Assembly: GCA_937862885.1 (NCBI GenBank)
Contig: CALMEE010000100.1
Coordinates: forward strand, 35,538-99,537
Origin: an uncultured Planctomycetaceae bacterium
Lineage (GTDB): Bacteria > Planctomycetota > Planctomycetia > Pirellulales > Pirellulaceae
Direction: 5' to 3'
Length of the DNA: 64,000 bases
Positions 17,764-27,219 of the stretch are shown here, one piece after another (the first letter of the stretch is position 1; each line of letters starts with the position of its first letter). The notes under the pieces were generated by a model. It searched no databases. It saw only the letters and a program-made list of their open reading frames with translations, and was not told the DNA's origin. The position numbers were made by a program, and so were the translations under genes.

Positions 17764-19962
17764 TCACTTGTCCATAATTCGTGGCAGTCGAAATGCGGAG
17801 ACTTCATCGAGTCCATATGTCCCAGTATGACCATTGTAAGAAATAGTAATTGCGCTGACGTCAATGCGATCTAACGTGAACAATGCGCTATCGTCGCCAA
17901 ACAGGAATTGTTGGCCATCCTTTAGACGTAAGAGCCCTGCCCTTTCATTGGAAGTGGGAGGTTGATTGAACCACAAACTCGGGGCTTCGCTGAATTGAAA
18001 CGTCAAACCGTCTCGAAGCGAGTCGGCCGATGGAATTGGATCACCCAATCCCAAATCAGCATTTTGTTCATGTATTTTGAGCGCGTCCGGACCAGCATGG
18101 AACTGATCTTGTTTGATTTCGTAGCTTGCTATCTGGATTTCCCGGATCGGATAAACGGCTACGGCATTGTCGTTCGCAATCACGTCTGTCATCGGGTAAT
18201 AGGCCGTCTTGCCACTCCAAATTCCAGTTGCCTGGCTCCAATCCAATTTTCCGAACTGGTTTGACTCGATATGCATTCCGTTCGCGGACGTGGCATTTAC
18301 GATTGATCCATCGTTAAGCATCACGGAAAATCCGTCATGATTCGTAGTGGCAGCGTCATCGGCTGCGCTCGCACCAGCTTGCCGTGAATTGTGGCTAGCG
18401 TGATTTGGGCCAAGTATCGATAGGACTTTAGATAGATCAAACGAGAGCGTTAATTCGTCGCCAAACGCCGAATCACGCACGGTTACTTTTTGGTCATCAA
18501 GTTCGACTTGTGAACAAAATAGGTGCTCTCCAGAATGGAACATTACCAAGTATTGATCGCTTGGATTGACGTCACTGGCGCGAGTCAAATCGGCAATGCA
18601 CAAATCATCGATTGCATAATCTTCATTTTGTTCTGCTTTCGGCAAATTCAAGTGATGATTTGGCAAGATCCTCAAACGACTGATTCGATCGTTGGTCTTG
18701 AGCCCAAGAAAAGACGTCTTTTCCTCGCCGTGTGTTTCGACCAAGCCGATACGATGACCAGCTGAATTGTACGCCTCGAATATGTGTTGGCGGGGTGAAA
18801 CGATCTCCAGAAATAGGCCAGCCGAATCCACGGTTGCCGACAATCGCGATTCATTTGGATCGCAAAAAGTCACTTCGGTTACACCGGTATAACGCTGGCG
18901 ACTGTTCGTCGCTTCGTCGTGGTAATAGGTGCCGATCGAGTTTTCCTTGGACAACCCGCGCAAAAAACGATACCCGGCGACGACGATTTGCCAACCTGGC
19001 AGCTCAGAGCGCAATTTGACTCCTTGAAACGCAAACAACTCATGGGCGTTCTGATTCAATGTGCGCTGGACCGATTTACCGTGTTGATCTTTGTCAAAGG
19101 TGATGTGCGTTTGGCTTGGCATGTAGAAATGGCCAACATGATTCGTAAAATATTCTCGCTGCAACGCCTGGTTAGGATTTGTTCCCAGCGGCAACAAATT
19201 GGGGAACGGATTCTCGAAATAAATGTTGCGAAGTCTATTCCTATCTAGGCTGAATTCCGTGCCGCCGATCCGGCCTTTGACTTGCCAGTCACCAGCGTCA
19301 CCTTCGATAATTTTTCCATCGACACGAATGATATCCAACTCAAGCTTGATCAATGTCGCGGATGAGAGTTCCTTAAGGACCCGTTCCAAACGAAACCGAG
19401 CTTCGGGTTCGGTTAATTTTTCCCGAGAAGCTTTTATTACCTCGATAAACGGTCCACATTCGGCGACCAATGTTTGTTCAGCCTGATTTCGCTCATGGAA
19501 ATCTGCCGCATTCAATCGGTCGATCAAGCGACGCGTCCGCGCAACTTGTTCGCTGGCGGGTTCCAACGTGAAGAAAACGGATTGAACTTTGTTCAAAGTA
19601 ATCGTGTCCGTTGACGTTTGCCCACTGCGTTGAACCGTGATCCATGGAATTGATTGATTTTCAATTTGGCACTCGATTATCGAACCGTTTCTAAACTCTA
19701 ACCAGGCAACAGTCGACGACAAAGTGTGCTCTGTCGTAGCGTGTTGTTCGTCCTCACCAGCAGCGAAGCTCAGGCAATGAGGCAATGGGAATAGACAATT
19801 GCAAAGCGTGATCAGACTGCATAAACAGAAAATCCGCAGCGCGCTGGTCGTGGCAGGCAGCCGAGGACGCGAGCTAATGCGAACCGGCTTCACCGAGTCC
19901 CATTTGATTGTGCACATGATACTCTCGAATTCTTGCATGGAATGTCGAAACATATAAGTCAA
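17764..19962 (-). CDS. Large secreted hypothetical protein
   Basis: The 732-residue protein has a hydrophobic stretch (about residues 42-66, ALRIFCLCSLITLCNCLFPLPHCLSFAAG) that serves as a signal peptide after an unusually long N-terminus. An internal Met, for instance at residue 16, may therefore be the true start. The mature part alternates short beta domains (WLEFRNGSIIECQIE, MLNDGSIVNATSANG) that look like repeats reading a xxGS(I/V) motif. It also contains a jelly-roll-like block ending in an AIDDLCIADL motif. The domain style is common in planctomycete secreted proteins, and no function can be named. Confidence 0.7.
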   Translation of the reverse strand: MTYMFRHSMQEFESIMCTIKWDSVKPVRISSRPRLPATTSALRIFCLCSLITLCNCLFPLPHCLSFAAGEDEQHATTEHTLSSTVAWLEFRNGSIIECQIENQSIPWITVQRSGQTSTDTITLNKVQSVFFTLEPASEQVARTRRLIDRLNAADFHERNQAEQTLVAECGPFIEVIKASREKLTEPEARFRLERVLKELSSATLIKLELDIIRVDGKIIEGDAGDWQVKGRIGGTEFSLDRNRLRNIYFENPFPNLLPLGTNPNQALQREYFTNHVGHFYMPSQTHITFDKDQHGKSVQRTLNQNAHELFAFQGVKLRSELPGWQIVVAGYRFLRGLSKENSIGTYYHDEATNSRQRYTGVTEVTFCDPNESRLSATVDSAGLFLEIVSPRQHIFEAYNSAGHRIGLVETHGEEKTSFLGLKTNDRISRLRILPNHHLNLPKAEQNEDYAIDDLCIADLTRASDVNPSDQYLVMFHSGEHLFCSQVELDDQKVTVRDSAFGDELTLSFDLSKVLSILGPNHASHNSRQAGASAADDAATTNHDGFSVMLNDGSIVNATSANGMHIESNQFGKLDWSQATGIWSGKTAYYPMTDVIANDNAVAVYPIREIQIASYEIKQDQFHAGPDALKIHEQNADLGLGDPIPSADSLRDGLTFQFSEAPSLWFNQPPTSNERAGLLRLKDGQQFLFGDDSALFTLDRIDVSAITISYNGHTGTYGLDEVSAFRLPRIMDK

Positions 19963-20127
19963 CTCAATACTATACGAAAATCGTCAGGATTTATTTTCAT
20001 CGATTTGAATAATGCACCATTGTTTTGTAAACCTTGGTAAAGTTCAATGTCATAAAGTTTGTGTCCTTTAGAATTACACAGAAAATCACGAATGGCAAAA
20101 ATTCAATCTAGAAGGGTGTGATCATCT

Positions 20128-20186
20128 GTTCTTGTCTTTCACAACCAATACATTGCCGATGCATTGAATCGTGTGAAGACAAAAAC
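20128..20186. repeat. Long imperfect hairpin between two minus-strand genes
   Basis: The outer arms GTTCTTGTCTTTCACA (from 20128) and TGTGAAGACAAAAAC (to 20186) pair with one bulge and one mismatch. Inside, CAATACAT (from 20146) and ATGCATTG (to 20166) form a further stem with one mismatch around a TGCCG loop. The total stem is about 23 base pairs in a 540-base gap without genes (19963-20502). It may be a structured RNA, an mRNA-end stabiliser or a small mobile-element relic. Confidence 0.5.
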
Positions 20187-20502
20187 AGTCAGCATTCCGA
20201 TGCGATTTCATTGGCATTTGGCTACGTTGGAAGGGAAGCCACTTGCAAGAAGTTTATCCTTTGAATTTTTGTGACGGCTAGAGACCTGCTTTGCCCCGAT
20301 TGACGAAATTTGCTGAGTCGTAACCATCACTTCAACAAGTTTATTGTTTAGGCCGCAGGTAATTCGCCTGGTGCCAAATTACCTTGGGGTCAAATCTGGC
20401 TTAAATTAGGCTCTTATTAAAAAACGGACGGTCAGGGACACACTTTGATGGATGCAATCAGCAGTTCCTGTTGGGTTGATCGAACGCATGCAGCTTTCCG
20501 GC

Positions 20503-21597
20503 TCAGTTCCTTTTGCGAAATTCGTTGACATCAACATAACGATACGTTCCATTATTTTCGGCAGCCAAGATCTCCATAAAGCCGCCACGACCTTGTCGTT
20601 TTCCCGCGCCAAATTCCAGCGAATGTATTTGGGCTCGCCCTGCTGCACGACGGATTGAATCCAATTGTGCACGATTTAGGATTGGTAAACCGCCGTCGGA
20701 GATGAACACAATGACGTCGGGACGATACGATGTTGCCCAGATGAGTGCCGTATCATGATGCGTGGCGCCGAACGCGGCCAAACTGTCAATAAATACTTTT
20801 ACCTTTTCTTTATTTTCTTCCGTGGCAGGTATAAGTCGGTGGCCATCAATGGTTGTCACTTCGCGGTGATAAGCCACGATTTGAAATTGGTGATTTGCTT
20901 GGAGTTGTGATATGGCTTCACTCAATTGTATTGAAGCCAGATCCAAAACGCCCAGACCTTGGCTCCCCATGCTTTTCGAACGATCAATGACAAACACAAA
21001 CTTTCGTCCGGTCATTACTCCAGAACCGAAAATGCTCAATGAAGCCTCCGGTCCTTGATTCGCCTCAGCGGCAAAGCGGGCCTGGTCAGCCGCGATCATG
21101 GCTTTCTGCGCTTCAGTTAACTCCATCCCAGAATTCTTTTTTGGATTCGAGTTCGGGGCACGAATCATGCCTGGAGCATCCAGAATTGGCAAGTCGAACG
21201 ACGTAGCAGTGTTGTCTAGCGGTTCCAACTCCTGAACATCTTCGCTCAGAGCCTCGACGTTATCGGCTGGCTGATTGCTAACTTCGCTCTCTCGGTCGAC
21301 TTGTTGTTCCGTCAAATACTCTACTTGTTGTTGCTCATTGACGGTTTGCAATACCAAACCTACGCGTCGAACTTCGGCATCACCACCACCAATACGCGCC
21401 CGCATGCTGGCTAAAATGACCAACACAAAAAGAATGCAATGGAATCCAAGCGAAATAGACAGACTGCGCCAATCGGTACGTGAGCGCCCGAAATTCGACA
21501 ATCGTAACGCGTCATCCGAGAATGTCAGATCGCCCGTTGTCTTGTCGACAGCAGTCATTGAATTAAGCGTGTGGCTGGCGTGTTGATCATCGCTCAT
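20503..21597 (-). CDS. Membrane-anchored VWA-domain protein
   Basis: The 364-residue protein has an N-terminal cytoplasmic stretch, one transmembrane segment at about residues 46-65 (SLSISLGFHCILFVLVILAS), an acidic linker, and a C-terminal von Willebrand A domain. The MIDAS motif is DRSKS (in FVFVIDRSKSMGS), and the domain ends with IVFISDGGLPIL and a final YRYVD strand. The N-terminal layout resembles TonB/biopolymer-transport-type anchors found before VWA domains in planctomycetes. It is likely a periplasm-facing binding protein; its partners are unknown. It is transcribed away from the MoxR cluster about 1.1 kb upstream. Confidence 0.8.
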   Translation of the reverse strand: MSDDQHASHTLNSMTAVDKTTGDLTFSDDALRLSNFGRSRTDWRSLSISLGFHCILFVLVILASMRARIGGGDAEVRRVGLVLQTVNEQQQVEYLTEQQVDRESEVSNQPADNVEALSEDVQELEPLDNTATSFDLPILDAPGMIRAPNSNPKKNSGMELTEAQKAMIAADQARFAAEANQGPEASLSIFGSGVMTGRKFVFVIDRSKSMGSQGLGVLDLASIQLSEAISQLQANHQFQIVAYHREVTTIDGHRLIPATEENKEKVKVFIDSLAAFGATHHDTALIWATSYRPDVIVFISDGGLPILNRAQLDSIRRAAGRAQIHSLEFGAGKRQGRGGFMEILAAENNGTYRYVDVNEFRKRN

Positions 21598-22736
21598 AAG
21601 TTCAATTATGGGCTACGGACCCATGTCTGGAAAGTTTGCGATCCGCTGAATAACTGATTTCCTGTGGATTTGTGGAGATTTTCGGGTGTTACGCTACGTC
21701 ACGAATTTGGACACAAGTTCCCTAGAAATGTCGGGGCGCTTGCGACGACAAGGTTCGTTTTCGACTAACTTGTCCATCCATCCATCGAGAGTAGATCAAT
21801 GTTTCGCTCGAAATTCATCCAATGAGGTCCAAACTCATACCGATTCCGAATGTTAATCAAGGTTGTTGAAGTGATGCGTCGCATTTTATTCACCAATGGA
21901 TGATGGAGATATTAATGTAAATGCCAACGATAAACGACGGGGTGATGGCTCACAATGGCTGCAACGAATTGTAACCAAATCGTAAAAAGTAGATGAGATG
22001 AAAATGAGTAGGTGTAAATAAATCCGTGCACGCGGGAAACGCTTTATTCGATCTGTTGGAAACTGGTTTTGTCACATTATTTCACCAATCTTTTGGAGAA
22101 TAACGTCATGTTTTTTTGGTAGCAACTCCGAGCAAGACAGCTTCCGGAGGGGCAAGACAAGCCTCAATTTTCTCAGCAAATGCTTTGGCGATGGGTATCC
22201 ACTTGCTGCTAATCCGATATTTTTGGCGACGCGCGCGCAAGGTCAATGCGATTTCTGAACGGTCTAACAATTTTTGTTTTGCATAATTTTCGGAGTTTGT
22301 CGATGGCGGTTGGGCCTCGAATTCTTTAACTGTGAAAAGCAACCCCAAGCTGGTAAGAGCAACTGTGATGAACAAACCTGCCAATTAGGAACTTTTGCGC
22401 AGGGAAACTGCGGTGGCAACTGGCCATCATGTAACTTCTGGTTAAAATATGAAGGAACTAACCAAGACCCAGCTTTCCAATCGATTGTACCGACCGGGCA
22501 GAGTTTTCCAGGTCGCTGAAGAATGGCCTCGATCATTTGGCAGCGAAGTGCAATTGGAGTTGGGGCGACGTTGAAAGTTGGAGTGGCGTAGGTTACCTTG
22601 ACCTGAAATCGATGCGCGCTTAACCGTGAATTTGAGGTATATCTTAAATCGAATGTGGCATCGTGCGCCAGCGACAGGCTCAGTTTAACAATTTCCAAGG
22701 CGATATTCTTAACGAAAGAAAGCGTTGATTTTCAAT
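21598..22736. other. Long intergenic region with one doubtful small ORF
   Basis: This 1.1-kb divergent gap holds no recognised RNA or protein family. On the minus strand, 22106-22384 (92 codons, TTG start) begins with a hydrophobic MAGLFITVALTSLGLLF stretch and continues with a basic helix. It overlaps another frame (22264-22698) with no recognisable features. Either may be a remnant or chance frame. The region should contain the promoters of the VWA gene (minus) and the moxR train (plus). Confidence 0.4.
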
Positions 22737-23792
22737 ATGGCTGAACATGAAAAACCAAGCAGCGAAGATTTGCAAGCACTCGAACAACTGAAATCTGCCT
22801 ACCAGACGGTTCGTAAAGAGATGTCGAAGGTGATTGTCGGTCAATCCGACGTTGTGGAGCAATTGCTAGTGGCGATTTTCGCGCAAGGACATTGTTTGTT
22901 GGAAGGTGTACCTGGACTTGCCAAGACGTTGATGGTTAGCACGGTTGCCAAGACGTTGAGACTGGGATTCAATCGTATTCAATTCACGCCTGACTTGATG
23001 CCGAGTGACATTACCGGCACGGAAGTGATTCAAGAGGACAAAGCGACTGGCGAACGTAACTTCAAATTTTTACGAGGACCGATCTTTTCCAATATCATCT
23101 TGGCCGACGAAATTAACCGGACTCCACCCAAGACACAGGCGGCGTTACTTGAATCGATGCAAGAGCGCCAAGTCACGATTGGTGGAAATCGGCATGCTTT
23201 ACCGGCTCCGTTTTTTGTTCTGGCAACGCAGAACCCCATTGAGCAAGAGGGCACTTACACGCTGCCGGAAGCACAACAAGATCGTTTTATGTTCAAGATT
23301 TTTGTAAATTACCCGTCGTACGAAGAAGAGTACAATATTGCTGACTCCACAACAAAAGATGTGCAAGCGAACGTGGCCGAAGTGCTCTCAGGAGAGGAGA
23401 TTTTGCGTTTACAACGGATGGTGAGACGAGTCCCTGCGGCACCTCATGTGATCCATTACGCATTGCGCCTGGTACGTGCGACACGTGTTCGCGAAGCAAG
23501 CGTTCCAGAATTCGTTAAGGAGTGGGTGAGTTGGGGGGCTGGTCCGCGCGGTGTACAATACTTGTTGCTGGGAGGCAAGGCGCGAGCGATGCTCGACGGT
23601 CGGTTCTACGTATCGACTGATGATATTCGCGCCATGGCCAAGCCCGTGCTGCGCCACCGTGTAATTACCAACTTCAATGCGGAATCGACTGGAATTTATC
23701 CTGACCAAGTCATTGCACGTTTGCTGGAGGAAATTCCGGAACGTAATTCCGGTGATGAGATCGCGCCGGAATTGCAAAAGGCATTTGCTTAG
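22737..23792 (+). CDS. MoxR-family AAA+ ATPase
   Basis: This 351-residue chaperone-like ATPase starts at ATG 22737; a TTG four codons earlier is also possible. The motifs are Walker A GVPGLAKT, Walker [10 protein letters not shown] with the [13 protein letters not shown] segment, sensor [23 protein letters not shown], and an arginine-rich C-terminal lid. MoxR ATPases work with VWA proteins to assemble or insert metal and cofactor complexes. The downstream DUF58 and BatA-like VWA genes are its expected partners. It is the first gene of a six-gene co-directional train. Confidence 0.95.
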   Translation: MAEHEKPSSEDLQALEQLKSAYQTVRKEMSKVIVGQSDVVEQLLVAIFAQGHCLLEGVPGLAKTLMVSTVAKTLRLGFNRIQFTPDLMPSDITGTEVIQEDKATGERNFKFLRGPIFSNIILADEINRTPPKTQAALLESMQERQVTIGGNRHALPAPFFVLATQNPIEQEGTYTLPEAQQDRFMFKIFVNYPSYEEEYNIADSTTKDVQANVAEVLSGEEILRLQRMVRRVPAAPHVIHYALRLVRATRVREASVPEFVKEWVSWGAGPRGVQYLLLGGKARAMLDGRFYVSTDDIRAMAKPVLRHRVITNFNAESTGIYPDQVIARLLEEIPERNSGDEIAPELQKAFA

Positions 23793-23925
23793 TCGGTTCG
23801 TTGCGAAATCTAGCCAACCGATTCTTTTCAATCGGCCACAAACAAATTCCAGATAGGGGCTTTCCATGCCTTTATTGCATACGGCAGTACAAACCTAGAG
23901 ATCGAGTTATTAAGCGAGAGACATC

Positions 23926-24849
23926 GTGTCCAAAGAAAAGGCACCATCCCAATACTTAGATGCAAAGACGTTGGACAAGATCAAGCGTCTAGATGTTCGG
24001 GCCCGTCTAGTTGTGGAAGGTTTTATCACGGGGAACCACCGCAGTCCTTACAACGGTTTTGCAGTGGAGTTCGCCACGCATCGCGAATATTCTCCAGGCG
24101 ATGATTTAAGGCACATTGACTGGAAAGTATGGTCAAAGAGTGACCGGTTATACATCAAGGAATACGAAGAAGAAACCAATCTGAAGTGCAATATCATTGT
24201 GGACTGTAGCAAGTCGATGCGCTACGGGGAAACTACCGGTTGGAGCAAGTTCGATTATGCATCGACGTTGGCGGCGTCGCTTGCGTACTTGTTGCAACAG
24301 CAACAAGATGCGGTCAGCTTGATTCTGTTCAGCAACAAAGTTGACAAAATGTTAAAGCCGAGTGCTAGTGCTTCGCATTTGAAGTTGATGTTGCATGAAC
24401 TAGAAAATACGGTGCCTTCAGATAAGACCGATGTTGACGGCGTATTTCAACAACTTGCGGCCCAAATTCGTCAACGGGGCTTGGTCGTTCTGGTTTCCGA
24501 TTTGTTTTTAGATGTTGAGAGTTTGAACAAAGCGTTGCAACAATTTCGACTGCGTCGTCACGAGGTGATCGTTTTTCATGTGATGCATGATGACGAATTG
24601 ACATTCCCCTTCGACGAGAATACGAAGTTTCGCGGGTTGGAAGAGTCAATTGAGTTGTTAACTGAGCCTCGCGCGTTGAGAAAATCATATCTTGAAGCGG
24701 TCGAGGAATATTTGAAACAAGTGAAAAAGGCGTGCGCCGTCAATGGAGTTGATCATGTGTTAGCGGATGCGGCAAAACCTTTAGATGCGATGCTTTCAAG
24801 TTATCTCAATTTTCGCCAGCGACGTCGCAAGAATCTGTTGAGACGTTGA
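23926..24849 (+). CDS. DUF58 protein (VWA-like)
   Basis: The 307-residue protein has the DUF58 signature GNHRSPYNGFAVEFATHREYSPGDDLRHIDWKVW followed by KEYEEETNL, then a VWA fold with the MIDAS-like motif DCSKSMRYG. It starts at GTG 23926 with GCGAGAGA upstream. DUF58 proteins are almost always encoded beside MoxR ATPases and are thought to be their cytoplasmic adaptor. It lies 133 bases after moxR and 51 bases before the BatA-like gene. Confidence 0.95.
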   Translation: MSKEKAPSQYLDAKTLDKIKRLDVRARLVVEGFITGNHRSPYNGFAVEFATHREYSPGDDLRHIDWKVWSKSDRLYIKEYEEETNLKCNIIVDCSKSMRYGETTGWSKFDYASTLAASLAYLLQQQQDAVSLILFSNKVDKMLKPSASASHLKLMLHELENTVPSDKTDVDGVFQQLAAQIRQRGLVVLVSDLFLDVESLNKALQQFRLRRHEVIVFHVMHDDELTFPFDENTKFRGLEESIELLTEPRALRKSYLEAVEEYLKQVKKACAVNGVDHVLADAAKPLDAMLSSYLNFRQRRRKNLLRR

Positions 24850-24900
24850 TTCGTCAAAGCACTAACACTGAACGAACAAAAACAGGAACGAGATTTTACT

Positions 24901-27189
24901 ATGGGCTGGTTTGCGAGTTGGATGCTGAACCCTTGGATGTTGGCGGTCGGCGGATTGGCGATGGCCTCACCGATTATTATCCACTTGCTCAACCGTCGGC
25001 GTTTCAAGATTGTTGATTGGGCCGCGATGCGGTTCTTATTGGATGCCGATAAGAAAAACCGCAAACGAGTCCGTATTGAAAATTTAATTTTGTTGCTCCT
25101 GCGTTGCCTGGCAATGCTGTTGCTGGGCTTAATGATTTCGCGACCATTTTTGTCATCTTCGTTCAATCAGGTTTTTGGCACCTCAGTGCAAGTCGAACGC
25201 GTGATTATTTTGGATGACTCGATGAGTCAACAGGTTGTCGGACAAGACAATACGACGCTTTTCGAGAACTCTGTTGCACGTTTACGCGACCTGATTAGTC
25301 AACTTGCCATCGATGACAAAATCGAATTTCTCACGCTGTATTTGACAAGTCGACCGGAGAGGCCGCTATTAACGAATGAACCGTTGACGCCGGAAACACT
25401 CAGCTCGATTACGCAGACACTCGAAGGACTGCGTTGCTCGGACCAGCGCGCCTACTATCGAGAAACGCTACAGGAAGTGTTGCGTTACACGTCGGGCACG
25501 CGTTCAGACGTCAGTCGCTCGGTTATGGTGCTGAGCGACATGCGTGAAATCGACTGGATGACTCCCGAAATTTTGGCGACGGATTCTGCTCCCAATAAGC
25601 TCGTCAATCAAATCGCTGAACAAGTTTCGCAGCTAGCGGTTGTCGATGTTGGATCGGACGAGATTGCTAACTTGGCCATTGTTGACTTCAGGCCGCAGGA
25701 ATTGTTGGTTGCCAACACGATTATTAACTTCGCCGTAACGGTCGCAAATTACTCGAACCGCTCGGCTGAGAACGTACAAGTTCGATTCCGTGAAGGCGAT
25801 AACCAACCGCAAACGGAGGTAATTCCACGGATCGAGGCGAATTCGTCAGAAACCATCAGCTTTCGACATTTGTTCAAATATGAACGTGACTTTTTTGAAG
25901 AATTTGATGCCCGCGACGAGTTGGATGCCAGTCGCCTAAACTACCGGATGCATGCGGAAATTGTCAGGGATGGGGTTAATATCGATGTGCTCGCTGCCGA
26001 TAGTTCGCGTGTTTACGCGGCAAGAGTTTTGCGCGGTATTCCGATTCTTGTTGTCGACGGCGATCCATCCCCAATTCCGGAAAGGAGCGAATCGTATTTT
26101 TTAGAGCGCGTGGGGGTTGAAGGGACGGGATTGTTGATTGATGTTGTGACGGCGACTGAATTGACGACCGTTTCGTTATCGAAATACAAAGTGATTTTCT
26201 TATGCAATGTTGATGAGACGTCGGAAGATCGCATCCTGTCTTTAGAACAATGGACCAGCGAGGGTGGCGGCCTTGTTTTTATGCCTGGCAGCGTGGTCCG
26301 AGCAAACCGATTCAATGAGTCGTTTTTTAGGAACGGCCAAGGTTTATCGCCATTGAAATTGCTGTATGACGATGGTGATCCGTTGATGAATTCTTGGGTT
26401 AACTTTGATATTCGTGAACCGAACCATGCTGCATTCCGTGTCGCGCAGGAACGTGATGTCAATTTGAGCGGTGTTGAAATTTTTGGCTTTTGGGTGGCAG
26501 ACGTCGATCCCGAACAACTCGGCAAAATCGTTTCCGTCCCCATGCGCTTGACCAACGAAGGTGGAACGCCAGCCATGGCTGAGAAATCCGTAGGAAAGGG
26601 AAAAGTCGTCAGTTTCGCAATTCCGGCTGATGGGGATTGGGGTATGTGGCCAGCACATCCAACCTACGTCTGCGTGATGTGGGATTTGGTCAATTATCTT
26701 GTGGGTGCTGAAGAACTAGGCGGAAATATAATTGTTGGCAACGCCATCTCGCACACGATTGACCTATCGAGATATGACATCCGCGTGAGTCTCATCGACC
26801 CATTTGAAGAAAAAACGGAAAACTCCGCTGTTGCCTTTGATGAAACCGAAGAAAGCAAACGCAGCGTATTATACCAAGTAAGTTTTGATGAGATGCCCCA
26901 TCGCGGTTTCTATGATTTGGTGTTGAATCGCCGAACAGGTGGCAGTGACCACGTTCTTTTTGGCGTGAATCCAGATCCGCACGAAGGTGATTTGCGGCGG
27001 TTGGATATGACCAGACTTGCAAGTGATTTCTTTTCAGGCAAAGTGCGGCTGATGACGGGTGATCAATTGTTTGGACAAATTGATTCTAGATCTGCAAGCG
27101 CTATTTGGCCTACAGTGTTGCTGCTCTTGGCAGGCGTGCTTGGTTTAGAGCAGTTTCTGGGATGGTTCTTTGGACGCCGACGAGCCTAA
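24901..27189 (+). CDS. BatA-like membrane protein with VWA domain
   Basis: The 762-residue protein opens with the BatA N-terminal double-helix membrane domain: WMLNPWMLAVGGLAMASPIIIHLLNRRRFK, then VRIENLILLLLRCLAMLLLGLMISRPFL. A VWA domain with MIDAS DDSMS follows, then a large extracytoplasmic region with CARDB-like and glutamine-amidotransferase-like segments. A C-terminal transmembrane helix (IWPTVLLLLAGVLGLEQFLGWF) ends in a basic RRRA tail. BatA proteins are partners of MoxR/DUF58 systems linked to stress tolerance and envelope integrity. A good AAC(A)GGAACGAG ribosome-binding site precedes it. Confidence 0.9.
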   Translation: MGWFASWMLNPWMLAVGGLAMASPIIIHLLNRRRFKIVDWAAMRFLLDADKKNRKRVRIENLILLLLRCLAMLLLGLMISRPFLSSSFNQVFGTSVQVERVIILDDSMSQQVVGQDNTTLFENSVARLRDLISQLAIDDKIEFLTLYLTSRPERPLLTNEPLTPETLSSITQTLEGLRCSDQRAYYRETLQEVLRYTSGTRSDVSRSVMVLSDMREIDWMTPEILATDSAPNKLVNQIAEQVSQLAVVDVGSDEIANLAIVDFRPQELLVANTIINFAVTVANYSNRSAENVQVRFREGDNQPQTEVIPRIEANSSETISFRHLFKYERDFFEEFDARDELDASRLNYRMHAEIVRDGVNIDVLAADSSRVYAARVLRGIPILVVDGDPSPIPERSESYFLERVGVEGTGLLIDVVTATELTTVSLSKYKVIFLCNVDETSEDRILSLEQWTSEGGGLVFMPGSVVRANRFNESFFRNGQGLSPLKLLYDDGDPLMNSWVNFDIREPNHAAFRVAQERDVNLSGVEIFGFWVADVDPEQLGKIVSVPMRLTNEGGTPAMAEKSVGKGKVVSFAIPADGDWGMWPAHPTYVCVMWDLVNYLVGAEELGGNIIVGNAISHTIDLSRYDIRVSLIDPFEEKTENSAVAFDETEESKRSVLYQVSFDEMPHRGFYDLVLNRRTGGSDHVLFGVNPDPHEGDLRRLDMTRLASDFFSGKVRLMTGDQLFGQIDSRSASAIWPTVLLLLAGVLGLEQFLGWFFGRRRA

Positions 27190-27219
27190 CGCAATTCGGA
27201 ATAGATTTCGGAGTAAACT

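Noticed and set aside
21598..22736. A CRISPR array, tRNA cluster or prophage in the long gaps
   Set aside because: No regularly spaced repeats, cloverleaf or phage genes were seen in any gap longer than 300 bases apart from the single tRNA-Gly.
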